Shown piece after piece: positions 1-7,670 of a stretch of DNA of 64,000 bases; the first letter of the stretch is position 1; each line of letters begins with the position of its first letter. The notes under the pieces are model-generated. The model was not told where the DNA came from. It worked only from the letters and a program-made list of their open reading frames with translations, and searched no databases. The translations under genes were made by a program, and so were the position numbers. Source of the stretch: Pseudomonas alkylphenolica (lineage in GTDB: Bacteria > Pseudomonadota > Gammaproteobacteria > Pseudomonadales > Pseudomonadaceae); contig NZ_CP009048.1 of NCBI RefSeq assembly GCF_000746525.1, forward strand, positions 2,783,501 to 2,847,500. Reading direction: 5' to 3'.

Positions 1-247
1 CGCCACTGGCAATAGCGCCCATCGCGAACTCAGGTTGTGATGGAAGGCCTAGCTTGCGGACCAGCATCAGGTCCAAGCGAACATTCAGTGCACAGGCAAC
101 TTCGTACGCCACTGGTACACCGCCACGCGGCAACGCGAGGATTATCACGTCGTCTCGATTTGCGTATTTAAGCAGTGGTTCAACTAGTCGGCGTCCGGCC
201 TCGACCCGGTTCACAAAGGTGCTTTGCGGGGAAGGACTGTTCGTCAT
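1..247 (-). CDS. Phosphoribosyltransferase-like protein (COG1926 type), partial
   Basis: This is the N-terminal 82 residues of a protein that runs off the left edge of the window. The visible part contains [14 protein letters not shown] and [14 protein letters not shown], which I recognise from the predicted phosphoribosyltransferases of the COG1926 group. In that group the PRGG segment lies in the sugar-phosphate binding fold. The start is set by ATG at 247 with AGGAG about seven bases upstream. It is divergent from the PyrR-like gene, and a perfect Anr-type box lies between them, so both may be oxygen-regulated. The substrate is unknown for this family. The PRPP-loop region lies outside the window and cannot be checked. 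Confidence 0.75.
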   Translation of the reverse strand, partial: MTNSPSPQSTFVNRVEAGRRLVEPLLKYANRDDVIILALPRGGVPVAYEVACALNVRLDLMLVRKLGLPSQPEFAMGAIASG

Positions 248-356
248 TGAAATCTCCTGCGGCGATGCTGCCCTTACATACGGCTTTTGCCAGCCTTTTA
301 CCAGGCTGAATGGGCTGTCATTACAATCCAGCTTGCTCCGTTTCATCCGTTCAGGG

Positions 357-370
357 TTGATTTTGATCAA
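357..370. promoter_or_regulatory. Anr/FNR-type box
   Basis: TTGAT-TTTG-ATCAA is a perfect match to the Anr/FNR consensus TTGAT-N4-ATCAA. It lies in the divergent region between the COG1926 gene (start 247) and the PyrR-like gene (start 554), so it could serve either one. Confidence 0.8.
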
Positions 371-553
371 ATGTGGAATGACAGGCCCTCGTTCTCAAGG
401 CACGTTTACAGCAGAAGTTGCCTACTTAACTTATGTCAGAAAATCACACAGCCTCTTCGCTATGCTTATTGGCGACTCCGCCGGCTCCCCTGCCCCCTTC
501 GTCGGGCCAGGAGCTGCGGCATCGGCTATGTATCGACCTTACCGGAGATTGCC

Positions 554-1114
554 ATGTCGCCACTTCCCCAACGACTGCGGGTCTATGACAGCGATGAACT
601 GGCGGGCGTATTGCAAGTGATGGCGCGCCAGGCTGCGGCATTGCTACCAGCCACACAGACTGTATTGATTGGTATCCAACGCCGTGGTGAGCCGCTGGCG
701 CAGCAGTTACAGCATTACCTAGCGCAACTGACCGGCGGGCCAGCCCTGCCGCTCTACCCGGTCAAAGTCAAGCGATACGCCGATGATCTGACCGTGCTCC
801 ACGACCATGCGCAGCTTACCGAAAATCCCGCCCTGAATACGCTGGATCTTGCCCATACCACCGCGTTGGTAGTTGATGACGTGTTGTACGAAGGTCATTC
901 GCTGCTGCGTACCTGCGCTTATCTGGCGCAACTCGGCGTGCGTCGTTTGCACACGGCGGTATTGGTGGACCGGCATGTATGCCATCAGCCGATCCGTGCC
1001 GATATTGTCGGGATTCACCTGCAGGTGGCTCCCCAGGACATCATCGAATGCAATGTCCCTCCCTATGAGGCTGAATTCTGCATAGAAATAGTGCGCCATG
1101 GTGTCGTCTACTGA
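554..1114 (+). CDS. PyrR-like phosphoribosyltransferase
   Basis: The product is a 186-residue type I phosphoribosyltransferase of the PyrR/UPRTase type. The PRPP-binding loop is clear at residues 106-119 (VVDDVLYEGHSLLR), and an IGIQRRGEPLA segment near residue 39 matches the family's early loop. Length fits PyrR (about 170-190). ATG at 554 is preceded by GGAG; longer in-frame starts lack a site. In many bacteria PyrR couples pyrimidine regulation to weak UPRTase activity. Here no pyrB/pyrC follows, and the neighbours are stress proteins and a PRPP synthetase, so a salvage or stress role is more likely. That is an inference. Transcription may come from the Anr box at 357-370. Confidence 0.85.
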   Translation: MSPLPQRLRVYDSDELAGVLQVMARQAAALLPATQTVLIGIQRRGEPLAQQLQHYLAQLTGGPALPLYPVKVKRYADDLTVLHDHAQLTENPALNTLDLAHTTALVVDDVLYEGHSLLRTCAYLAQLGVRRLHTAVLVDRHVCHQPIRADIVGIHLQVAPQDIIECNVPPYEAEFCIEIVRHGVVY

Positions 1115-1124
1115 ACCACGGGTA

Positions 1125-2024
1125 TCAAGCAAGCGCTTCCTTCGACAGCTTTACGGCGAGCACGCTACATGTTGCCTGGCCAACCACTCGCTCCGTGGTA
1201 TCTCCAATCAGCTTTGCCCATCGCTTGGGTTGCACCACACCCATGACCAGCACATCGATCGCCAATGCCTCGACTTGCTCCATAATGATGGGCACGGGGG
1301 CACCTTGCAGAAAGTACCGATGCGAAAGGGAAATACCATGTGCGTCTGCCAAGGCATCAAACGGCGCTTGTAGTGCTTCGCGCAAGGGCTCGATCCAGGG
1401 TTTGGCGAGACTGGCATTGGCCAGCAGTGGAGCAGGCAGGTCGTACACGGACATAAGATTAAGTTCCCCCGTGCACTGCAATGCCAGGCTCTGGGCCGTG
1501 CGAATCAGTCGCTGATTGAATGCTTGCTGCTCCGCCCCAGGGTCAGAGACATCCACGGCAATCATAATATTGCGCGGCATCGCTGGAGCATTGGGCGCAA
1601 CGAAGTGGATCAGCCCGTCATAGTGACGTAATAAAGTGTTGTCAAGCGATGAATGGAAGGCCCGCGCGAGCAACGATGCTGGATGGCATCGAGTAATTAC
1701 CATGTCTGGATTGAATTCTGTGATGTAGTCCAACACCAGGCGACCCGAATCCTCGGCCTGCATCACCACGCAGGTCAGTCGCACGCCATCGTCTCGCTGC
1801 TCCTCCATCAGGTCGTTCAAAGACTTATTGAAATGCTTGAGTGAGGCCTCAGCTACTTGTGGGTATTGCAGTTCATGGTGCAAGCGCAGTTCAGCGGGCT
1901 CAAACACCCCCAACACTTGAAGTGCCGCTCCACTGGCTTTGGCTAGCGATACTGCCCGATGCAGTGCAGCTGATCTCGGATCGACCTCTTCGAGGATCAA
2001 CAATAGCTGGCGGTACTGGCTCAT
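1125..2024 (-). CDS. Tandem universal stress protein (USP-A type)
   Basis: The product is a 299-residue protein with two UspA-like domains, roughly residues 1-150 and 155-295. The second ends in MGVVQPKRWAKLIG..TERVVGQATCSVLAV, which keeps the general layout of the USP nucleotide-binding loop but not a clean G-x2-G-x9-G-S/T. The start is ATG at 2024 after AGGAGGTGGCGA. It is closely related to the tandem USP at 17051-17977; both begin with a QYRQLL...EVD..SAAL..A signature. It is divergent from the next USP, with a perfect Anr box in between. Proteins of this kind aid survival under oxygen and energy limitation in pseudomonads (general family knowledge). Confidence 0.88.
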   Translation of the reverse strand: MSQYRQLLLILEEVDPRSAALHRAVSLAKASGAALQVLGVFEPAELRLHHELQYPQVAEASLKHFNKSLNDLMEEQRDDGVRLTCVVMQAEDSGRLVLDYITEFNPDMVITRCHPASLLARAFHSSLDNTLLRHYDGLIHFVAPNAPAMPRNIMIAVDVSDPGAEQQAFNQRLIRTAQSLALQCTGELNLMSVYDLPAPLLANASLAKPWIEPLREALQAPFDALADAHGISLSHRYFLQGAPVPIIMEQVEALAIDVLVMGVVQPKRWAKLIGDTTERVVGQATCSVLAVKLSKEALA

Positions 2025-2088
2025 TCGCCACCTCCTGCGAGGGAATACCCCGAACAATACAATTATCGGGGCTTGTACTGCGTTCCTC

Positions 2089-2102
2089 TTGATAAAAATC
2101 AA
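2089..2102. promoter_or_regulatory. Anr/FNR-type box
   Basis: TTGAT-AAAA-ATCAA is a perfect consensus palindrome. It sits between the divergent USP genes starting at 2024 and 2180, 65 and 78 bases from the two start codons, a usual distance for an activating FNR site. Confidence 0.85.
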
Positions 2103-2179
2103 GGCTGCGCAAGCTGACAAGGTCACGCTGAATACATACCCCCGCATTGCAACCAGCCCCATGCTCGCTGGAGGTCACC

Positions 2180-3076
2180 ATGAAAACCTTCTCACGACTG
2201 CTACTGATCTGCCACCCAGAACTTCATGCATCCGTGGCCATGACCCGCGCACAGGCGTTGGCCAAAAGCACCGCAGCAACGCTGCACCTGGTAGTTCTCG
2301 GTAAGCTGCCTTCGCGGGTTACCACGCTGAACCATGCCTTGCACCGCAGCGCCCACCAAAAAGAACAGCAACGCTCCCAGGCTTGGTTGGACGAACAGGT
2401 GCATGAACTACGCAATCTAGGTATCAAGGCCTATGCTGAGGCAGTGGATGAGGATGATCCGCTGAACGACCTTATGCGCCTGGTACGGTTGCATCATATC
2501 GATATGATCATCAAGGACATCACCTATGAGACGGCCTTGAGCCGTGCCCTGCTCAAACCGCTTGATTGGCAACTGTTACGCCAATCCTCAATACCCTTGC
2601 ATCTGGTGGCCCACGCCGAGCACCAGCTACCGACCCGGGTACTTGCAGCGGTGGACTTGTCCCAGGATGACCCCGCCATGGAGCAACTCAATACCCGGAT
2701 CCTCGAGTCGGCAAAAGCAATGGCACAGCAGTGCAAAGCGCAATTGCACTTGCTGCAGGCCTACGACTGGAGCCGAAGCTTTGTCGCCTATGCCGCTGGG
2801 CCCATCGCGTGGAGTGAGCAACTGCTGGATCAAATGACCGGACATGCCAACGAGCGCATGCATCAGCTCGGCGCACGGTTCGGCATTGAAGCAGGGCATC
2901 AGCACATGATCAAAGGCCCGGCAACCTGTGTCATCAGTGACTATGCCAACCAGAACGAATTCGATGTAGTGGTGATGGGTACCCTTTATCACGAAGGGAT
3001 CACCAGGATTGTCGGCAGTACGACAGAGCAGGCGCTCTACAAGGTGCGCTCCAGCATCCTGGCGATCCACAGCTAA
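2180..3076 (+). CDS. Tandem universal stress protein (USP-B type)
   Basis: The product is a 298-residue protein with two USP domains. The C-terminal end (VVMGTLYHEGITRIVGSTTEQALYKVRSSILAI) carries the expected G-x-G...G-S-T-T-E nucleotide-loop pattern, unlike its divergent neighbour. ATG at 2180 follows GGAGGTCACC; an upstream ATG at 2147 has no good site. It resembles the USP at 18743-19669 more than the one at 1125-2024, so the island holds two pairs of USP types. The PRPP synthetase gene follows after 19 bases, so the two are probably co-transcribed from the Anr-box promoter at 2089-2102. Confidence 0.88.
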   Translation: MKTFSRLLLICHPELHASVAMTRAQALAKSTAATLHLVVLGKLPSRVTTLNHALHRSAHQKEQQRSQAWLDEQVHELRNLGIKAYAEAVDEDDPLNDLMRLVRLHHIDMIIKDITYETALSRALLKPLDWQLLRQSSIPLHLVAHAEHQLPTRVLAAVDLSQDDPAMEQLNTRILESAKAMAQQCKAQLHLLQAYDWSRSFVAYAAGPIAWSEQLLDQMTGHANERMHQLGARFGIEAGHQHMIKGPATCVISDYANQNEFDVVVMGTLYHEGITRIVGSTTEQALYKVRSSILAIHS

Positions 3077-3095
3077 TCTGTCAGTGGAGCCAAGC

Positions 3096-4046
3096 ATGAA
3101 TAACAGCCGTCCACTCTTGTTTGCCCTGCAGGGCAGTGAAGCCTATGCAACGGGTGTGGCCAAGCGGCTCGGGTGGCAGTTGGCGTCGCACGAAGAACGC
3201 GATTATGAAGACGGCGAGCACAAATGCTGGCCAACAGCGACGGTCAATGGCTACCGGGTCGTGCTGATCCATTCACTTTACAGCGATGACCGACAGAGTG
3301 CCCATGACAAGCTTTGTCGCCTGTTGTTCTTTTGCAACGCGCTCAAGGATGCTGGTGCCTGCCAGGTGAAGGTTGTAACCCCTTACCTGTGCTATGGACG
3401 CAAGGACCGCCGGGTAGAAACCCAGGACGCCACCATCACTCGCTACGTAGCGGCCATGATGGAGGCCTGCGGCGTGGACCAGCTGGTCGCGCTGGATGTC
3501 CATAATCCGTCGGCCTTTGATAATGCTTTGCGCATCCCGGCGTGGAACCTGCAATGCACGGAGTTGTTCGCGGCGCATTTCGCGACGATTGTCGACAACG
3601 CACCGGTGGTGGTGGCGTCACCGGACACTGGAGGCATCAAGCGGGCCGAACTGTTTCGCCAGGCCCTTGAACGCCTGCTGAAACAACCGGTAGGCGGCGC
3701 CCTGATGGAGAAGCATCGTGATCAAACCTCCCTGACAGGTACGCACCTGGTTGGCAATGTATCAGGTACCACTGTCATCGTTTTTGACGACCTGATCAGC
3801 ACCGGCCAAACCTTGATCCGTGCCGGCCAAGCTTGCCGCAATGCTGGCGCCACTCGCCTGTTCGCCGCCGCGACCCATGGCTTATTCACAACAGGCAGCC
3901 AATTATTCGACACCTCACTGTTCGAGCGCATCGTAATCACCGATAGTGTGCCGCCCTTTCGCCTGCAGTCAGCCGGTATGCACCCTCAGCTTGAGGTACT
4001 CGAGAGCACCGCACTAGTGGCAAAGTTACTATTGCAAGGAGCCTGA
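3096..4046 (+). CDS. Ribose-phosphate pyrophosphokinase (PRPP synthetase), accessory copy
   Basis: The product is a 316-residue protein of the Prs family, which makes PRPP from ribose-5-phosphate and ATP. Visible family landmarks are the YGRKDRRVE segment (flexible loop/ATP site), DVHNP, and the PRPP loop VFDDLISTGQTL followed by A.THGLF. The sequence departs from housekeeping Prs (for example Y-L-C-Y-G-R instead of Y-x-Y-A-R-Q-D), so this is probably a second, specialised copy. ATG at 3096 has GTGGAG upstream. It lies directly behind a USP gene and near two phosphoribosyltransferases, which suggests a PRPP-centred module. The main prs gene is expected elsewhere. Confidence 0.85.
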   Translation: MNNSRPLLFALQGSEAYATGVAKRLGWQLASHEERDYEDGEHKCWPTATVNGYRVVLIHSLYSDDRQSAHDKLCRLLFFCNALKDAGACQVKVVTPYLCYGRKDRRVETQDATITRYVAAMMEACGVDQLVALDVHNPSAFDNALRIPAWNLQCTELFAAHFATIVDNAPVVVASPDTGGIKRAELFRQALERLLKQPVGGALMEKHRDQTSLTGTHLVGNVSGTTVIVFDDLISTGQTLIRAGQACRNAGATRLFAAATHGLFTTGSQLFDTSLFERIVITDSVPPFRLQSAGMHPQLEVLESTALVAKLLLQGA

Positions 4047-4143
4047 TACAGTTCGTCTGCCCCACGCACTATGTATCAGTACCGACCTGAACGTTGCCCC
4101 CATCTGTTGTCGCCAGACCTGCTCCTTTTTGAATAAAGCGTAG

Positions 4144-6450
4144 CTAACGTCGGTCCAGGTAACGGAATAGTTCTTCTTCTTGGTTGAAATGCAGGCTGAC
4201 CAGCGTGTCCAGACGAATCAACTGATGCTGGATGGCATCGGCGGTCACGGAGGGAGGGCTAGTGCCGAAATCACTGCTCATGCGAACCAGTAACTGGATC
4301 AGCCGGAAAATCTCTCGATGCGTGTGGCTCATGGCGAACAATGGGTCCTCCCCCGGCAGGCTTCGGCCCAGCAGCGGGTACAATGTACGTTCATCATCGC
4401 GCTCGTGGCGGACCAGCAACGTTTGAAGCGCCTCGACCAATGTGCGCAGGTCAGCATGAGCCTGATCGGGGGGCCGAAGGGCGAAGTCGCGAGCCATTTG
4501 ACGAAGAGTGCTCAATACACCGGCCAACTGCTGGTGCTCGCTCTGCAACTGGTCGATGTACTCCATGGCGATACCTGCCCGCCTGCGTCCTTGGAGGGGC
4601 CCCAGGGCCCGCAAGGCATTGAGAATGATCGCTACATCGATGCCTTCCTGAACCACCGCACCAATCAAGGGAGGCAGGTAGCCCACTGCAGCGACGATCA
4701 TGGCCAGCGCTGACAGGCCCATTCCCACCCACACCCCTTGCCGGGCGATATGAACAGCATGCCGGGCAATATCCAGTGCTTCGACCAGACGATCCAGGCG
4801 ATCGACAAGCAGCACCACGCCGGCTGCCTGCACAGAGGCCGTCACTCCGCCTGCACCCATGGCGATACCCACATTCGCAGCTGCCAACGCCGGCGCATCG
4901 TTGATGCCATCACCGATCATTGCAGTACTGCTGATGCGGCAACCTTCCTGCACAAGCCGCACTTTGTCTTCGGGGGTCAAGCCAGCACGAAGCTCGTCGA
5001 TTCCGGCCGACAAGGCAACCATCTCGGCAGTTTGCAGGCGATCACCGGTGAGCATGACGATCCTGTCGATGCCGCGCTGGCGCAGGCGCCGCAAAGTCTG
5101 GGGCGTTTCCCTGCGCACCTCGTCGACAAACCTCAGTAAACCCGCCAACCGCCCCTGTACAGCAATAAAGCTACCGCTGCAGGCCAGGTAATCCATCTGA
5201 CGCAAGCAGGCTGCAGCCCAGTCGCTGACCCCAGCCTGCTCTTGCACATACTCCAAAGCCCCCAGACGCACCTGCTGGCCGTCCACCTCGCCGCATAGTC
5301 CCTCCCCTGGGCTTTCCTGCACCCGTTGAGGTTTTATTAGCGGCAAATGATGCTCATGAGCGGCATCGACAATAGCTCTGGCAATCGGGTGGGTGGACGC
5401 CTGGGCCAGCGAAGCGGCAAGCCCTAGCAGATGCAGTGGCTCGTCCTGGCCATTTACCTCGATCGCCTGCAGGCCGGCATGGCCGCTGGTCAGCGTACCG
5501 GTCTTGTCGAGAAACACCTGCTCGATACCCGCCAGGGATTCCAGGGTCAGGCCATCCCTGATCAAGATCCCCCGCCGCGCCGCGCGGGATATACCCGACA
5601 AAATGGCGATCGGCACAGCCAGAATTAGCGGACAGGGAGTGGCAACCACCAGTACCGCAAGCACCCGTAAAGGGTCATCACTTAAAAACCAGGCGAACCC
5701 GGCAGTCAGCAAGGTCAATGGGATAAACGCCAAGGCATAGCGGTCAGCCATGCGCACGAAAGGCGCTCGCGACTGTCGCGCAGCCTCGGCCAGGCGCACG
5801 ATACCGGCATAGGTACTTTGGGCCGCCGTATGCGTGGCGACCAGCAGGAACGGGGCGCCGGCGTTCGTGACCCCACTGAGCAGTTGCTCACCGGCATGGC
5901 GCGTGACGGGCAATGATTCACCCGTCAGGGCAGATTCATCCAGGTTGGCGACAGGGCTCTGCAATCGGCCATCCACCGGCAGCACCTCACCCAGCCGGAC
6001 CAGTACCGTCTGCTCTGGCCTGACTTGCTCCACGGGAACCTCGCGTAGCCCATCGGCTTCCTGGATCGAGGCGTAGCGCGGCGCTCGCTCAATCAGGGCC
6101 CGCAACTCACGCTCAGCGTACTGCTTGCTGAAGGACTCCAAGGTTCTTCCGGTTGCCAGCATGAGGGCCACAACCGCCGCCACGAGCATCTGCTCCAGGG
6201 CAAGGGCGGCGGCGATCGACAGCAAAGCGATCAGGTCTACCCCTGCTTCTTTTCGAGCCAGGCGCTGAATGATTTCAGTCATCAGCACCGCCCCCATCAA
6301 ATAGCTTCCAGCCGCCCAACTGATCGCGGCCCACTCCTGGCGCTGCGCAACGTAGGCACCTGCCCCGACCATCAAGGTCAAGGCACACACCGCCAACAGC
6401 AAAGGGTTGTGCCATTTGTCGAGCACAACACGCCAGCGTTGCGCTTTCAT
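4144..6450 (-). CDS. P1B-type (P1B-5-like) metal ATPase with C-terminal hemerythrin domain
   Basis: The product is a 768-residue P-type ATPase with no N-terminal metal-binding domain. Seen in order: membrane helices, TGES, the transmembrane metal motif TPCP (about residue 270), DKTGT (about 316), the P1B signature STHPIA, GDGIND (about 511), and final membrane helices. From about residue 629 to the end is a hemerythrin-like HHE domain (EHQQLAG, HERDDE, HTHREIF, HFNQEEE). TPC plus a C-terminal hemerythrin domain is the hallmark of the P1B-5 group; characterised members such as Sinorhizobium Nia export Ni and Fe. Iron or nickel efflux tied to redox state is therefore likely. ATG at 6450 has GGAG upstream. 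The lipoprotein gene lies 33 bases upstream on the same strand. Confidence 0.88.
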   Translation of the reverse strand: MKAQRWRVVLDKWHNPLLLAVCALTLMVGAGAYVAQRQEWAAISWAAGSYLMGAVLMTEIIQRLARKEAGVDLIALLSIAAALALEQMLVAAVVALMLATGRTLESFSKQYAERELRALIERAPRYASIQEADGLREVPVEQVRPEQTVLVRLGEVLPVDGRLQSPVANLDESALTGESLPVTRHAGEQLLSGVTNAGAPFLLVATHTAAQSTYAGIVRLAEAARQSRAPFVRMADRYALAFIPLTLLTAGFAWFLSDDPLRVLAVLVVATPCPLILAVPIAILSGISRAARRGILIRDGLTLESLAGIEQVFLDKTGTLTSGHAGLQAIEVNGQDEPLHLLGLAASLAQASTHPIARAIVDAAHEHHLPLIKPQRVQESPGEGLCGEVDGQQVRLGALEYVQEQAGVSDWAAACLRQMDYLACSGSFIAVQGRLAGLLRFVDEVRRETPQTLRRLRQRGIDRIVMLTGDRLQTAEMVALSAGIDELRAGLTPEDKVRLVQEGCRISSTAMIGDGINDAPALAAANVGIAMGAGGVTASVQAAGVVLLVDRLDRLVEALDIARHAVHIARQGVWVGMGLSALAMIVAAVGYLPPLIGAVVQEGIDVAIILNALRALGPLQGRRRAGIAMEYIDQLQSEHQQLAGVLSTLRQMARDFALRPPDQAHADLRTLVEALQTLLVRHERDDERTLYPLLGRSLPGEDPLFAMSHTHREIFRLIQLLVRMSSDFGTSPPSVTADAIQHQLIRLDTLVSLHFNQEEELFRYLDRR

Positions 6451-6483
6451 TGTAGAGGCTCCAATGGCGGCGTCGGTTGTCTG

Positions 6484-6738
6484 CTACTTGTGTTTACTCT
6501 GCTTCTTCAGCCGTTGAAGCTGCTCGTTGTTCTGGTTGGCAATGCGTAGCGCCTCAGCAGCCATCGCCTCTACCCTCTCGAGTCTATTGTCAACCTGATC
6601 CGCCCTGAGTCTCGCCGTCGCAGCATTCGCTTCTGCAGACTCCAGACGCGCATCGATTTCCTCGGCGTTTCGATGACTACAACCGGAGGTGAACATCAGC
6701 AAGAGGGCATAGAGCCCTATCAGCAAGAACCTATACAT
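6484..6738 (-). CDS. Small Lpp/OprI-like lipoprotein
   Basis: The product is an 84-residue protein with a signal peptide ending in a lipobox (FTSGC, Cys at about residue 20). A helical, alanine-rich stretch with heptad character follows (AEEIDARLESAEANAATARL...), then a lysine-rich end (KKQSKHK). This is the architecture of murein lipoproteins Lpp/OprI, which tie the outer membrane to peptidoglycan through a C-terminal lysine. ATG at 6738 has GAGGG upstream; longer starts are rejected because they would bury the signal peptide. It precedes the P1B-5 ATPase and may share its promoter, with the Anr-type box at 6808-6821 about 70 bases upstream. Confidence 0.8.
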   Translation of the reverse strand: MYRFLLIGLYALLLMFTSGCSHRNAEEIDARLESAEANAATARLRADQVDNRLERVEAMAAEALRIANQNNEQLQRLKKQSKHK

Positions 6739-6807
6739 GATGATGCCCTCACGTGACAGGTACATAGCGTATGTGTCACGAGTATCTGTCACTGTGCGCC
6801 CACGCAT

Positions 6808-6821
6808 CTGATTTTTGTCAA
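6808..6821. promoter_or_regulatory. Anr/FNR-type box (imperfect)
   Basis: CTGAT-TTTT-GTCAA has one mismatch in each half-site against TTGAT-N4-ATCAA. It is placed about 70 bases upstream of the lipoprotein/ATPase unit on the minus strand. A second box at 6865-6878 is better placed for the divergent BON gene. Confidence 0.6.
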
Positions 6822-6864
6822 GCCGACTGGGCCTTGGCTACGCAATATCGACCCTATAGCGGGT

Positions 6865-6878
6865 TTGACCTAAGTCAA
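6865..6878. promoter_or_regulatory. Anr/FNR-type box
   Basis: TTGAC-CTAA-GTCAA is a fully symmetric palindrome of the FNR type, using the TTGAC half-site variant common in pseudomonads. It lies 81 bases upstream of the BON-domain gene (start 6959), a suitable place for activation. Confidence 0.72.
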
Positions 6879-6958
6879 TCGCGGCCAGGCAAGAGCGGGT
6901 AAAAACTTGATTAAGGGCAACTTGCTCATACCCCTTTCCGAGGAAGCAGGGCACCATC

Positions 6959-7606
6959 ATGAAAGACCTGAACCTTCGTAAACTCGTTCTTGAAGAGCTG
7001 GAGTTCCAACCTGACATCAACGCGGCCAATATCGGTGTAACTGTCGAGGATGGCGTTGTGACGTTGTCAGGCCATGTCAGCAATTATGCCCAGAAAATCG
7101 CCGCTGAGCGCACGGTCAAGGCGATCAAAGGCGTACGGGCCCTCGCTGAAGAAATCGAGGTCAGGCTGAACAAAGGTGAAGGCACGGCGGATGACACCAT
7201 TGCCAACCGCGCGTTGAAGATCCTCGCCTGGAGTTCGGACGCCAATGTGGACGCAATCAAGGTCACTGTACGACACGGCAGGATCACCCTTGAGGGCGAA
7301 GTGGACTGGCAGTACCAGAAGGAAGTGATGGAACACGCCGTATGGCGTTTGTCGGGTGTGGTTGGGGTGGACAACCTGATTACCCTGCGCCCGCGGGTTA
7401 ATGTGGCCGATATCCAACGGAGTATCGAGGACGCGCTCAAACGCAGCGCCGAGGTGGATGCCAGTCATATTCGAGTCAAGGTCAATGGCGACGTGGTACG
7501 GCTCGAAGGCAAGGTTCATCTGTTGCGGGAGCGGCAAATCGTGGAACGGGCCGCTTGGTCAGTACCGGGGGTAAGAAAAGTCGATGACTACCTGTTGATT
7601 GCCTGA
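6959..7606 (+). CDS. Triple BON-domain protein
   Basis: The product is a 215-residue protein made of three consecutive BON domains, each showing a pattern like ...V.DGVVTLSGHV...A....V..I.GV.... (first at about 20-70, second about 90-150, third about 160-214). There is no signal peptide, so unlike OsmY this copy is probably cytoplasmic. BON domains bind membranes or other ligands and occur in osmotic and general stress proteins. ATG at 6959 follows GAGGAAGCAG. FtsH follows 65 bases downstream, so the two are probably one transcription unit from the 6865-6878 box. Confidence 0.85.
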   Translation: MKDLNLRKLVLEELEFQPDINAANIGVTVEDGVVTLSGHVSNYAQKIAAERTVKAIKGVRALAEEIEVRLNKGEGTADDTIANRALKILAWSSDANVDAIKVTVRHGRITLEGEVDWQYQKEVMEHAVWRLSGVVGVDNLITLRPRVNVADIQRSIEDALKRSAEVDASHIRVKVNGDVVRLEGKVHLLRERQIVERAAWSVPGVRKVDDYLLIA

Positions 7607-7670
7607 CTCGACGGGGGCGAAGCCGGCAAACAAACCCGCCCACCGGCTCTTTCGCCTCAGGAGCACGACC

